64,000 bases of DNA from Thermomicrobiales bacterium (GTDB taxonomy: Bacteria; Chloroflexota; Chloroflexia; Thermomicrobiales; UBA6265). This document shows, in pieces, positions 42,837-50,479 of this stretch. The number at the start of each line of letters is the position of its first letter. Positions within the stretch are counted from its first letter, which is position 1. Where the stretch lies: NCBI GenBank assembly GCA_019637585.1, contig JAHBVL010000011.1, positions 1 to 64,000 on the forward strand, in the 5' to 3' direction. Position numbers and translations under genes: made by a program. The notes under the pieces are model-generated. The model was not told the DNA's origin. It saw only the letters and a list, made by a program, of their open reading frames with translations, and ran no database searches.

Positions 42837-44201
42837 ATGACCGCCACGCAGACCTGGAATACCACCGAGCTTGTCGCCAAGGACAAGGCGCACCATCTTC
42901 ACCCCGTTTCCAACCTGAAAGCCCTTCGCGCCAATGGGCCATTGGTCATGGCCCATGGCGAAGGCGTCTATCTCTGGGACACCGATGGCAAGAAATACAT
43001 CGATGGATTTGCCGGGTTGTGGAATGTGAATGTTGGTCATGGCCGGCATGAGCTGGCGGTCGCCGCAGCCGAGCAGATCGACGACGTGGCGTTTGTGCCG
43101 ACCTTTTTCGGGCTCGCCTCGCCGCCGGCAATCGAACTCGCCGCCAGACTGGCGTCGATGTTTCCTGGCGATCTCAACCATATCCAGTTCACCTCGGGTG
43201 GCGCGGAGTCGAACGAAACGGCGCTGAAGATCGCTCGCTACTACTGGTGGCTAAAGGGTCAACCGGAGAAGATCAAGGTCATCTCCCGGCGGATGGGTTA
43301 CCACGGCATCGCCATGGGCGCTCTGGCGGCCACGGGCATCCCGACCTATCACGAAGGGTTCGGACCGGGTGTGCCGGGGTACGTCCATGTCTCCGCGCCA
43401 TACAAGTACCGGAATGGCGAGGGGCTGACCGACGCTGAATTCGTCGACAAGCTGATCGCGGAGCTCGAAGAGCTGATCGCGAAGGAAGGCGCCCGCACCA
43501 TTGCCGCGTTCATCGGCGAACCGGTTCAGGGCGCCGGCGGGGTTGTTGTGCCGGTCGATGGCTACTGGCAGGCGGTGAGCGATGTGCTGAAGAAGCACAA
43601 CATCCTGCTCATCGCCGACGAGGTGATCTGCGGTTTCGGGCGCACAGGCTCGATGTTTGGCGCGGAGGAGTACAACTTCCAGCCCGACATCGCATCGTTC
43701 GCCAAGGGCGTCACATCCGGCTATATCCCGCTGGGCGGTGTGGCCGTGACTGATGAGATCTTCGACACGATGAGCGAACCCGACCGGATGTTCATGCACG
43801 GCTTCACCTACTCGGGCCATCCGGTAGCCTGCGCGGTGGCGCTGAAGAACATCGATATCATCGAACGGGAGGACCTGCCAACCAATGCCCGGGTGTCCGG
43901 CGACCACCTGCGAGCCGAGCTCCACCGGTTGCTCGACGGCCACAAGAACGTTGGAGAGATCCGGGGTAAGGGGCAAATGACCATCGTCGAGCTCGTTTCC
44001 AACCGTGACACCAAGGAAAAGCTCGATCCGGCCACCAACCCAAGCGGGACGATCACCGCGGCGACCCGCAAGCAGGGCGTCATCGTGCGTCCGACCAACG
44101 ACGGCGTCGGTATCGCCCCACCGCTGATCATCACCAATGACGAAGCCACCGCCCTGGCCGAAGGAGTGGCGGCGGGCATTGTCGATGTGTTGGGAGGTTG
44201 A
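42837..44201 (+). CDS. Class III aminotransferase
   Basis: 454 residues. Class III (omega-aminotransferase) features: AHGEGVYLWDTDGKKYIDGF, NVGHGRHELAVAAAEQ, the PLP region FTSGGAESNETALKIARYYW, Asp in LLIADEVICGFGRTG, and PLP lysine K290 in SFAKGVTSGYIPLG. Members move an amino group from omega-amino acids, diamines or beta-amino acids to pyruvate or 2-oxoglutarate. AAAGGAGAG lies upstream of the start. Co-directional with the GntR gene, so likely part of the same regulon. Substrate unknown. Confidence 0.92.
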   Translation: MTATQTWNTTELVAKDKAHHLHPVSNLKALRANGPLVMAHGEGVYLWDTDGKKYIDGFAGLWNVNVGHGRHELAVAAAEQIDDVAFVPTFFGLASPPAIELAARLASMFPGDLNHIQFTSGGAESNETALKIARYYWWLKGQPEKIKVISRRMGYHGIAMGALAATGIPTYHEGFGPGVPGYVHVSAPYKYRNGEGLTDAEFVDKLIAELEELIAKEGARTIAAFIGEPVQGAGGVVVPVDGYWQAVSDVLKKHNILLIADEVICGFGRTGSMFGAEEYNFQPDIASFAKGVTSGYIPLGGVAVTDEIFDTMSEPDRMFMHGFTYSGHPVACAVALKNIDIIEREDLPTNARVSGDHLRAELHRLLDGHKNVGEIRGKGQMTIVELVSNRDTKEKLDPATNPSGTITAATRKQGVIVRPTNDGVGIAPPLIITNDEATALAEGVAAGIVDVLGG

Positions 44202-44521
44202 GCAGTCAGCAGTCACGGCGTAGTCCGGAGTCCGTAGTCCGGAGTCCGAAGCACAGTGCTGTAGTTCGGGCACCTGTGGCCCGCCGCTTCGGACCTCGGA
44301 CCTCGGACTCCGGACCAAACTTGCCGACTGGCGGTCTCGCCGTCTCTCAGAAATTTCCCAGTCTTCGTGCCCTCGCGTCAAAGGTTGACCGGGGCGCGTG
44401 GCTGGGGTAGCCTCACCCCATACCTGAGCAACACAAACGCAGGCTGGCGTTGGCGTTGCTCGTCCCGCTTGGCCGGTTGGATTGCAGTCCGACCGGGCAG
44501 AAAGGTAAAGAGGGAAGGACT
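44202..44521. repeat. Intergenic repeats including a 93-bp inverted repeat
   Basis: Two GCAGTCA units follow the aminotransferase stop within 2 bp. Four 7-bp units of GTCCGGA type run at 44223-44250. The inverted counterpart lies at 44287-44315 (GGACCTC units); 25 of 29 bases pair, giving a long hairpin of 93 bp in all. It could stop transcription after the aminotransferase. The rest, to 44521, is the leader of the SH3b gene. Confidence 0.75.
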
Positions 44522-46498
44522 ATGCATCGCCCCGCGATGCGGGCTGGCTGGCTCGCATTTCCCCTGGCTTTCGTTCTCGCGTTTGCCTCGCTCCTCATTG
44601 ATTCTCGACCAGCATTCGCCGATACCAATCTCGATGTCGGGGGTGAAGCGCGCGTTTCCTACACCGGCGGCGACAGCATCCGCGTTCGCAGCACGCCCTC
44701 CTACAGCGGCTCGGTGGTGACATCAGTGCCGGAGGGATGGCTGGTGGCCGTTCTCGATGGACCGATTTCGGATGGCGAAGGGTCGTCCTGGTACAAAGTC
44801 ACGGCACGCGGTCAAACCGGCTACATGGTCTCCGACTATCTCGCTCGTCCCTCGAGTTCGGGTTCGTCGTCGTCCGGCGAGGCGGTCAGTGCCGCGGCGA
44901 CGGTGTACACCACAACGTCGCTCAATCTCCGGTCGTCGGCCAGCTTGAGTGGGTCTGTGCTTGTCGTGATGCCATCGGGGGCGAGTGTCAGCACGACAGG
45001 CGCCACACAGAATGGCTTCAGCCAGCTGACCTATAACGGCACCACCGGCTGGGCTTCCTCGCAGTTCCTCTCCAGCAATCCTCCCAGCTCCTCCAGTTCC
45101 GGAACGGTGATTTCGAATGCGTGGGTCATCGGCGGATCGCTCAATCTGCGCTCCAGCGCATCGACGTCGAGCAGCGTGCTGCTGGTCTTGCCGAACAACG
45201 CGCAGGTCGGCGTGACAGGATCGGCGCAGAATGGTTTCACGCCGGTTCGCTACAACGGCACCAACGGTTGGGCCTATTCGCAATACCTCAGCTCGACCCA
45301 ACCCGGCGGCAGCTCCGGAACGGTGATCTCGAATGCCTGGGTCACCGGTGGATCGCTCAACCTGCGCTCCAGCGCATCGACATCGAGCAGCGTGCTGCTG
45401 GTGATGCCGAACAACGCGCAGGTCGGCGTGACGGGATCGGCGCAGAATGGCTTCACCCCGGTTCGCTACAACGGCACGAACGGCTGGGCCTATTCCCAAT
45501 ACCTCAGCTCGACCGAACCCGGCAGCAGCGGCAATGGCGCGATCATCTCCAATGCCTGGGTCATCGACGGATCGCTCAATCTGCGGTCGAGTGCGTCGAC
45601 GTCTGCCTCGGTTCTGCTCGTCATGCCAAATGGCGCGCAGGTCGGGGTGACCGGGTCGCCACAGAATGGCTTCACGCCGGTTCGGTACAACGGCACCAAC
45701 GGCTGGGCGTACTCCGCCTACCTCTCCAGCACCGCGCCCGGTTCGGGGCAACCTGAGCCAACCGCAGCTCCCGCCACGGAAACCCGCTATACGACTGCGG
45801 CCGTCAACATGCGTTCCGGAGCGGGCACCAGCTTCGGCGTGATTACCGTCGTGCCCAACGGAGCGGCGGTGACGGTTACCGGCGGACAGACGAACGGTTT
45901 CTTCCCGGTCCGCTACAACGGCTCGAACGGCTATATCTCCGCGACCTATCTCTCCACGAGCCAGCCGGCGCCGACCCCGACGCCGGGCAGCGGCAATACG
46001 GGTGGTTTGCTGGTCTGGCCGGTGAAGGGAGGCACCTGGACGATCATCCAGGGGTACAACGGCGGCACTCATCAGAATCGGGGGTCGAGCGCCGACTACT
46101 ACTACTCGCTCGACATCCAGAAAACGGCTGGCGCCAGCGCCACGCAGGGCGAACCCGTCTACGCACCGGCCAGTGGCACCGTTCTCTGGACCAGCGGCGG
46201 GCTCCTCATCGGTATGGGCAACGGTTACGGCATCGCCATGTTCCACATCACCATCGACAGCAGCATCCGCAGTGGCGTGTCGGTGACGCAGGGGCAGTAT
46301 GTCGGCTACATCTCCGGTCCGGGCGGCAGCGGTTACCAGGTCACCCCACACATCGACCTGACCCTCTGGCGCCTGCCCAACGGAGGCGGCTCGCCACGCA
46401 TCTCCACCGCCTTCACCGGAGACTTCGCCATCTCCGGGAACAGCTATGCGGACATCGGCACCTACAACATGCACGGCGGCAAGACGTTTACGCCTTAG
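44522..46498 (+). CDS. Secreted SH3b-repeat protein with degenerate M23-like domain
   Basis: 658 residues from ATG 44522, with GGAAGGA just upstream. Signal peptide about 1-33. Six bacterial SH3 domains follow, to about residue 490, each with the pattern LNLRSSAS-...-GFTPVRYNGTNGWAYSQYL. The third to fifth are near-identical at DNA level, with a 216-219-bp period (about 45105-45730). The C-terminal 150 residues look like an M23 endopeptidase fold: YYYSLDIQKT, GNGYGIAMFHI, and TPHIDLTLW. The usual first His and the second His of H-x-H appear changed (Y and D), so catalysis is doubtful. Wall-binding role expected. Confidence 0.85.
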   Translation: MHRPAMRAGWLAFPLAFVLAFASLLIDSRPAFADTNLDVGGEARVSYTGGDSIRVRSTPSYSGSVVTSVPEGWLVAVLDGPISDGEGSSWYKVTARGQTGYMVSDYLARPSSSGSSSSGEAVSAAATVYTTTSLNLRSSASLSGSVLVVMPSGASVSTTGATQNGFSQLTYNGTTGWASSQFLSSNPPSSSSSGTVISNAWVIGGSLNLRSSASTSSSVLLVLPNNAQVGVTGSAQNGFTPVRYNGTNGWAYSQYLSSTQPGGSSGTVISNAWVTGGSLNLRSSASTSSSVLLVMPNNAQVGVTGSAQNGFTPVRYNGTNGWAYSQYLSSTEPGSSGNGAIISNAWVIDGSLNLRSSASTSASVLLVMPNGAQVGVTGSPQNGFTPVRYNGTNGWAYSAYLSSTAPGSGQPEPTAAPATETRYTTAAVNMRSGAGTSFGVITVVPNGAAVTVTGGQTNGFFPVRYNGSNGYISATYLSTSQPAPTPTPGSGNTGGLLVWPVKGGTWTIIQGYNGGTHQNRGSSADYYYSLDIQKTAGASATQGEPVYAPASGTVLWTSGGLLIGMGNGYGIAMFHITIDSSIRSGVSVTQGQYVGYISGPGGSGYQVTPHIDLTLWRLPNGGGSPRISTAFTGDFAISGNSYADIGTYNMHGGKTFTP

Positions 46499-46500
46499 CA

Positions 46501-46556
46501 GTCGGCAGTCGGCAGTCGGCAGTCGGCAGTCAGCGGTCGGCAGTCAGCGGTCGGCA
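46501..46556. repeat. Heptamer tandem array, unit GTCGGCA
   Basis: Eight 7-bp units (GTCGGCA, with GTCAGCG variants) start 2 bp after the SH3b stop codon. Same unit as at 23462-23496. Confidence 0.9.
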
Positions 46557-46603
46557 GCAGGCAGCCCTCCCCCCCCTCCTGCGGTCGGGAGAGGGGCTGG
46601 GGG

Positions 46604-46789
46604 CTCACTTCCGGACACTTTGATTCTGGGGCTGTGGTTGCGGGCGCTTCGACCCCATTCCCTCATCCCCGGCCCTTCTCCCGACCGCGGGAGAAGGGTG
46701 CCGTCCCCCAAAAACAAGCGGACCTTGGTGTCACCTTATCAACTTTCCCCGCACTTTCTGGGCCCAAACGTAAAGTGTCCGGAAGTGAG
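46604..46789. mobile_element. 186-bp MITE-like element with 18-bp TIRs
   Basis: The ends are perfect inverted repeats of 18 bp (CTCACTTCCGGACACTTT at 46604-46621, its complement at 46772-46789). The element is flanked on both sides by the direct repeat GGGGCTGGGGG (46593-46603 and 46790-46800), as expected for an 11-bp target duplication. The interior has no open frame; it carries an inverted copy of the CCCTTCTCCC hairpin (46673-46698) also found elsewhere in the window. A non-autonomous element mobilised by an outside transposase is the simplest reading. Confidence 0.7.
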
Positions 46790-46811
46790 GGGGCTGGGGG
46801 GGAGGGAAAAT

Positions 46812-47201
46812 CTAGGCGTCGACGACGATCGTCGACGCGCCCATGTCACCCAGACGCTGCTTCCGCTGGGTGACCATGATCAAAATCAATCCGACCAGCC
46901 CAAAGAAGATCGAATCGACGATCCGCAACAGGTTGCGAATCAAGGCTGCATCGAAGGACATCGGCGATCCATTGGTCCGAATGACGCGGATACCCATGGC
47001 CCGTTTGCCGATGGTCTGTCCCGTTGTTCCTTCCATGTAGGAGAAGTAGCCGTAGAAGAGCACAAATCCGGCGATGCCCTGAATCCAGTCCGGCAGTCCG
47101 ATCGCTTCCAGTATGAACACCGCCACGACGACGGCAACACCGACGACGATAGCGTCGATGATGTAGGCAATGACTCGTTTGCTCGTAGATGCCAACTGCA
47201 C
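46812..47201 (-). CDS. RDD family membrane protein
   Basis: 129 residues from GTG 47201, with AGGAGG 7 nt upstream. The RDD pattern is present: RVIAYIIDAIVVGVAVVVAV (R, then D, in helix 1), a second helix near 45-65 (IQGIAGFVLFYGYFSYMEGT), TIGKRAMGIRVIRTNG, and a third helix near 95-115 (IVDSIFFGLVGLILIM). The C-terminus QRLGDMGASTIVV is conserved. RDD proteins are small integral proteins, some with Na+ or Li+ antiporter activity; function here is unknown. Confidence 0.9.
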   Translation of the reverse strand: MQLASTSKRVIAYIIDAIVVGVAVVVAVFILEAIGLPDWIQGIAGFVLFYGYFSYMEGTTGQTIGKRAMGIRVIRTNGSPMSFDAALIRNLLRIVDSIFFGLVGLILIMVTQRKQRLGDMGASTIVVDA

Positions 47202-47372
47202 GCTCGGTCCTCCTGCACGTTTCACGCAATGTCACGCTGGTTTCACCTCAGTGTACCGAATGATCGGCTTCGGGTGAGGGCGTTCGCCCGGTATGCATCT
47301 GTGAGGATTGGCGGCTCTCGGGGATGGTAGGCTGTCGGGCACATGTCGATTCGCGTAGAGGAAGGAACACCG

Positions 47373-48359
47373 ATGGCACGTCATCCATGGGTCGCGGAAG
47401 CGGACAACGGTATCCGCTGGGGTTTGCAGACGATCATCCCGGCCGACCGGGAGGCGCTTCGGCGGTTGCTGTCCACCGCTCAGGAGATGGAGCGTTTGGG
47501 TTTCGACTCGTTGTTCATCATGGATCATCCGGCGGTGCACGCCGATCCGTTCATCGCGCTCTCAGGAGTCGCCGCCGTAACCCGGAAACTCTGGTTGGGT
47601 CAGCTCGTTATGGCGGCGACCTACCGCCACCCCGCCTACGTTGCACGGTTGCAGGCCGATCTGGACAACCTCTCGGGTGGACGTTCGATCCTGGGCGTGG
47701 GGTCGGGATGGTTCGAGGCCGAGTACGAGATGATGAATCTCCCCTTCCTGCCGATTCGCGAACGGCAGGAGGCTCTTGACGACATGATGGCGATCCTCGA
47801 TGGCGTCTGGTCGGGCGAACCCTTCAGTTATGCAGGGAGGCAGGCGACGGTTGCCGGGATGATGATCGATCCGGCGCCCGCACTCCGGCCGCCGGTGCTG
47901 GTTGGCGGCAGTGGGGAAAAAGGAACGCTTCGGCAAGTCGCGCAGTGGGGTGATGCCTGCAATCTGCGCGAATCGATTCCGGCGTCCGACCCTGCCGAGC
48001 GTGATCCCGAACGCGTGGCGGAAGTCACGCGGAAGTTCGAGGTGCTGGGGAGGCATTGCGACGATCTCGGGCGGCCGCGTGACGAGGTGTTGCGCACACA
48101 TTTCACGAGTTCGCTGGTCATGGGGCGATCGCAGGAGGAGGCCGATGGCCGGGCCGATGCCGTGGACACCGCGCGATCCACCTCAGCCGGCGTGCGGTCC
48201 CGCGGCAGGAGTTTCCTCTTCGCCGCTGGTCCCGAGCGGGCCATTGCCTATTTCCAGGCACTCAAGTCGGCTGGAGCGCAGTATTTCGTGATTCAGGTCG
48301 ATCTGGACGACACCGTGACGATGGAGCTGCTGGCCACTGTTGTGATGCCCGCCGTGTGA
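47373..48359 (+). CDS. LLM-class flavin-dependent oxidoreductase
   Basis: 328 residues from ATG 47373, with GAGGAAGGA upstream. Bacterial luciferase-like TIM barrel: SLFIMDHPAVHADPFIALSG, then LWLGQLVMAATYRHPAYVAR, LSGGRSILGVGSGWFEAEYE, and PPVLVGGSGEKGTLRQVAQW. Members use reduced FMN or coenzyme F420 as hydride carrier. The nearest style is the F420-dependent group, but this cannot be proved here. Monocistronic, followed by a hairpin at 48389-48420. Confidence 0.92.
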   Translation: MARHPWVAEADNGIRWGLQTIIPADREALRRLLSTAQEMERLGFDSLFIMDHPAVHADPFIALSGVAAVTRKLWLGQLVMAATYRHPAYVARLQADLDNLSGGRSILGVGSGWFEAEYEMMNLPFLPIRERQEALDDMMAILDGVWSGEPFSYAGRQATVAGMMIDPAPALRPPVLVGGSGEKGTLRQVAQWGDACNLRESIPASDPAERDPERVAEVTRKFEVLGRHCDDLGRPRDEVLRTHFTSSLVMGRSQEEADGRADAVDTARSTSAGVRSRGRSFLFAAGPERAIAYFQALKSAGAQYFVIQVDLDDTVTMELLATVVMPAV

Positions 48360-48388
48360 TCGGCTGGTCACACCAGTCGCACAAACAG

Positions 48389-48420
48389 AACGACCGGCGG
48401 GAGAGCTCCAGCCGGTCGTT
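48389..48420 (+). terminator. Terminator hairpin after the LLM gene
   Basis: A perfect 10-bp stem (AACGACCGGC at 48389-48398, GCCGGTCGTT at 48411-48420) with a 12-nt loop, 30 bp after the stop. It is followed by CATTGC, not a strong T-tract. It may also end the minus-strand small gene at 48452-48658. Confidence 0.6.
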
Positions 48421-48451
48421 CATTGCCGAGATGTCATTGGTGATCTGCTCC

Positions 48452-48658
48452 TCAGGCTGCCGATCCCCCAATTCCGGTGAGCGATACGGGTTCCTGAGGA
48501 CGGATCCGGATCAGCCGGGCGATCTGTTCGCCAATCCCGCTCCAGCGCGATGACAGAACTGGTTTGTTCCGCCCGTCCGTTGCGATTCGGCGCATCTCGC
48601 GCATCCGAATCGCCCGATCTCTGTCGAAGACGACGGTCTTCGCGATCTCCTCATACAT
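48452..48658 (-). CDS. Small basic protein, duplicated module copy A
   Basis: 68 residues. I do not recognise it. It starts MYEEIAKTVVFDRDRAIRMR, a basic amphipathic helix, and has RWSGIGEQIARLIRIRPQ in the second half. AAAGGGA lies 8 nt upstream of the start. The protein at 49769-49990 (73 residues) has a similar length and layout: a V/I-rich start, a helix rich in Arg/Glu, then G-x(5)-L-x-x-I-R. Both lie about 166-170 bp downstream, on the minus strand, of a shared 76-bp element. Confidence 0.45.
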   Translation of the reverse strand: MYEEIAKTVVFDRDRAIRMREMRRIATDGRNKPVLSSRWSGIGEQIARLIRIRPQEPVSLTGIGGSAA

Positions 48659-48823
48659 ATCTCATTCCCTTTCGACTAGATACGCAAACACTCGGTGTCC
48701 ATTAACTGGGGAGCCCGCCACTCCATATCCCATTATTGTGGCGAGTCAGCCCCGCGTGGGTTCTCCCATTAGCGCCGGAGCGATGTGGCGTTCAGGTCCG
48801 CGGTCCCGACCGCTCGCTCTCGA

Positions 48824-48899
48824 CATACGTATCTTCTCAAACCGTTCAGCGATTGCCATCCACAGAACTGCGTATTTGTGTCTGGCGCTCATGTACGTA
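48824..48899. repeat. 76-bp conserved element, copy A
   Basis: It aligns without gaps to 50160-50235 over 76 bp, 62% identical overall. A 24-nt core (TGCCATCC-R-CAGAACTG-Y-GTATTT) is 22 of 24 identical, and both ends (CATA and TACGTA) are kept. On the minus strand each copy starts a short open frame (48746-48892, 48 residues; 50061-50228, 55 residues) sharing K-Y-x-V-L-x-M-A. It may be a regulatory region or part of a small gene. Confidence 0.55.
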
Positions 48900-48986
48900 T
48901 GTGGACAGAGCTGCCCGTAGAATTGGCATCGATCATGCTGGAGTCAGCCGGAACGGCTGTTGTCCGGCTCAAGGAGGGAGTATTTC

Positions 48987-49592
48987 ATGCGGATTCGGAC
49001 TTTTCTCTTCGGACTCCTCGCGATGGTGGCGCTGGGGTCCCCCATGGTAAGCGCGGCTCAGGATGCGGATGGCATCGTTCCCGATCCCGATCTCTGCACG
49101 CTCGAACCGACCAGCCGGGAGCGCCTGGACGCCGTCATCGCGATGACGATCGTTCCGGCCACGCCGTTCGCGGATGCGGGGTTCGGCACGCCGGTGTCGA
49201 TGCCGGATATCGGCGCGCCAGTTACTCCGGAGGTCCAGGCGGCGATCGAAGAGGCGATGATCGAGAACGTTGCCTGCATCAACACCGGAAATGCACTCTT
49301 GCAGATGTCGATCTACTCCGATATGGGGTTGTCCCGATTGCTGGGTGAAGGGATCACTTCGATCACCGACGCGCAGTTCGATTCGCTGGCGACGCCGGCG
49401 GCGCTGACGCCGGAGCAGTTCAGCGTTCTTCACGAGTTTGGGGAGGCCGTTGACCTGGGCGATGGACGTGTGGCGATCGTGATCGTCGGGGATGACATGT
49501 CGGAGCCAGACCCGGCCTCACCGACTCTCTTCGTCCTCGTGGAGCAGAACGGTCACTGGGTGGTCGATTCGTTTGAGACGACTGAAGACTAG
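48987..49592 (+). CDS. Secreted protein, CTL/CINTG paralogue 1
   Basis: 201 residues from ATG 48987, with AGGAGGG 7 nt upstream. Signal peptide about 1-24 (LFGLLAMVALGSPMVSAAQ). The mature protein opens PDPDLCTLEPTSRERL, has VACINTGNALLQM in the middle, then DGRVAIVIVGDD and HWVVDSFE. The protein at 51778-52425 repeats the same landmarks, including both cysteines, so the pair form a family. Two Cys in a secreted protein suggest a disulfide. The fold may be NTF2-like (short helix with CINTGD, then beta strands), but this is a guess. Confidence 0.78.
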   Translation: MRIRTFLFGLLAMVALGSPMVSAAQDADGIVPDPDLCTLEPTSRERLDAVIAMTIVPATPFADAGFGTPVSMPDIGAPVTPEVQAAIEEAMIENVACINTGNALLQMSIYSDMGLSRLLGEGITSITDAQFDSLATPAALTPEQFSVLHEFGEAVDLGDGRVAIVIVGDDMSEPDPASPTLFVLVEQNGHWVVDSFETTED

Positions 49593-49641
49593 AAGAGTCA
49601 CGAACCCCGCGACTCGCTATTCACCGGCCAGTGAAAAGAGA

Positions 49642-49671
49642 ACAACGCCGCTGAGCAATCAGCGGCGTTGT
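49642..49671. terminator. Bidirectional terminator hairpin
   Basis: A perfect 13-bp stem (49642-49654 with 49659-49671) closed by a GCAA tetraloop lies between the secreted-protein stop and the small minus-strand gene. On the minus strand it is followed by TTCTCTTTTC, a T-rich tract, so it suits the small gene best; it can also stop the plus-strand gene. Confidence 0.75.
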
Positions 49672-49768
49672 CATCCTTGAATGTCGTCTTCACATTGTGA
49701 ACCGACTGAGCGAACCCCACGACTCACAGCTGAGATTCCGTCATCGTTTCTCCTCCGCGGTTCGCGGT

Positions 49769-49990
49769 CTAGCAGCCGGCGAGCTGCTCCCGAAACGCGG
49801 TCCGATCGGCGCAGTCGTTCTGCTTCCCGCGTATCGAGGCAAGCAGCCCCTGGAATCTCCGGCCTAATGGCGAGGGTGATCGATCGCGCATCGACTCCGC
49901 GAGTTTCAGACGATTTCGTCGCTCGGCATCCTGAAGCAGCCTCCTGTTTTCGGCGACGACCACTTCGTAAACAACAATTCCATTCATCAT
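49769..49990 (-). CDS. Small basic protein, duplicated module copy B
   Basis: 73 residues (or 72 from the second ATG). GAAGGGG lies 5 nt upstream. The sequence starts MMNGIVVYEVVVAENRRLL, continues with a basic helix (DAERRNRLKLAESMRDRSPS) and PLGRRFQGLLASIRGKQ, and ends in Cys. No known family. It resembles the protein at 48452-48658 in layout and in its distance to the 76-bp element. Nothing around it suggests a function. Confidence 0.45.
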   Translation of the reverse strand: MMNGIVVYEVVVAENRRLLQDAERRNRLKLAESMRDRSPSPLGRRFQGLLASIRGKQNDCADRTAFREQLAGC

Positions 49991-50159
49991 GACTACCCCT
50001 TCTCAATAGTTCTTCCAAATAGCCGGTGTGCTTTCCAGTGGGCGCGTCGCCAAACAACCACTATTGCGACTGACCACCAGATTCCATTCGCGTTCGAACC
50101 ATTCCCATTCGATCTCGGATGCCCGGCGCCATCCTCTTATTGCCGGGCGCTCCTGCGCG

Positions 50160-50235
50160 CATAGATATCTTCGGTGATCGCCACTCCGCTGCCATCCGCA
50201 GAACTGTGTATTTCGCGGATTCCGCCATCTACGTA
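50160..50235. repeat. 76-bp conserved element, copy B
   Basis: Second copy of the element at 48824-48899. It ends 170 bp upstream of the small gene at 49769-49990 in minus-strand orientation, against 166 bp for copy A. An octamer array begins 18 bp beyond its right end. Confidence 0.55.
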
Positions 50236-50253
50236 GAGGGGCGTAGGTTTGGA

Positions 50254-50333
50254 GGCGGAGAGGCGGAGAGGCGGAGAGGCGGAGAGGCGGAGAGGCGGCA
50301 AGGCGGGGAGACGGGGAGACGGGGAGACGGCAA
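50254..50333. repeat. Octamer tandem array
   Basis: Ten 8-bp units: five GGCGGAGA, then GGCGGCAA, GGCGGGGA, two GACGGGGA and GACGGCAA. The GACGGGGA unit is also at 25409-25424. Located upstream of the MFS gene. Confidence 0.9.
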
Positions 50334-50479
50334 GATGGAAGGACGGGGAGTGAGGCGTCTGGGTCGAATGAGTGGAGTGAAAGGTTGCGCAAACCGCTGT
50401 GCCTGCTCGGCGTCTGCTACTGTTTCACCGTGAGGCTCGCTGACGATGCTTTCGTCCATATTCCAAGCGTGAATCCTGG

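Noticed and set aside
44522-46498. Reading the tandem SH3b DNA repeats as a CRISPR-like array
   Set aside because: The repeats are in frame, 72-73 codons long, and encode SH3b domains; no short repeat/unique spacer pattern.
50003-50392. 129-codon minus-strand frame ending just before the small gene at 49990
   Set aside because: Its first half is translated octamer repeat (runs of Leu, Pro, Ser). The last 40 residues look protein-like (EWEWFEREWNLVVSRN) and match copy A partly, but a start cannot be placed, so it is treated only as part of the duplicated-module finding.
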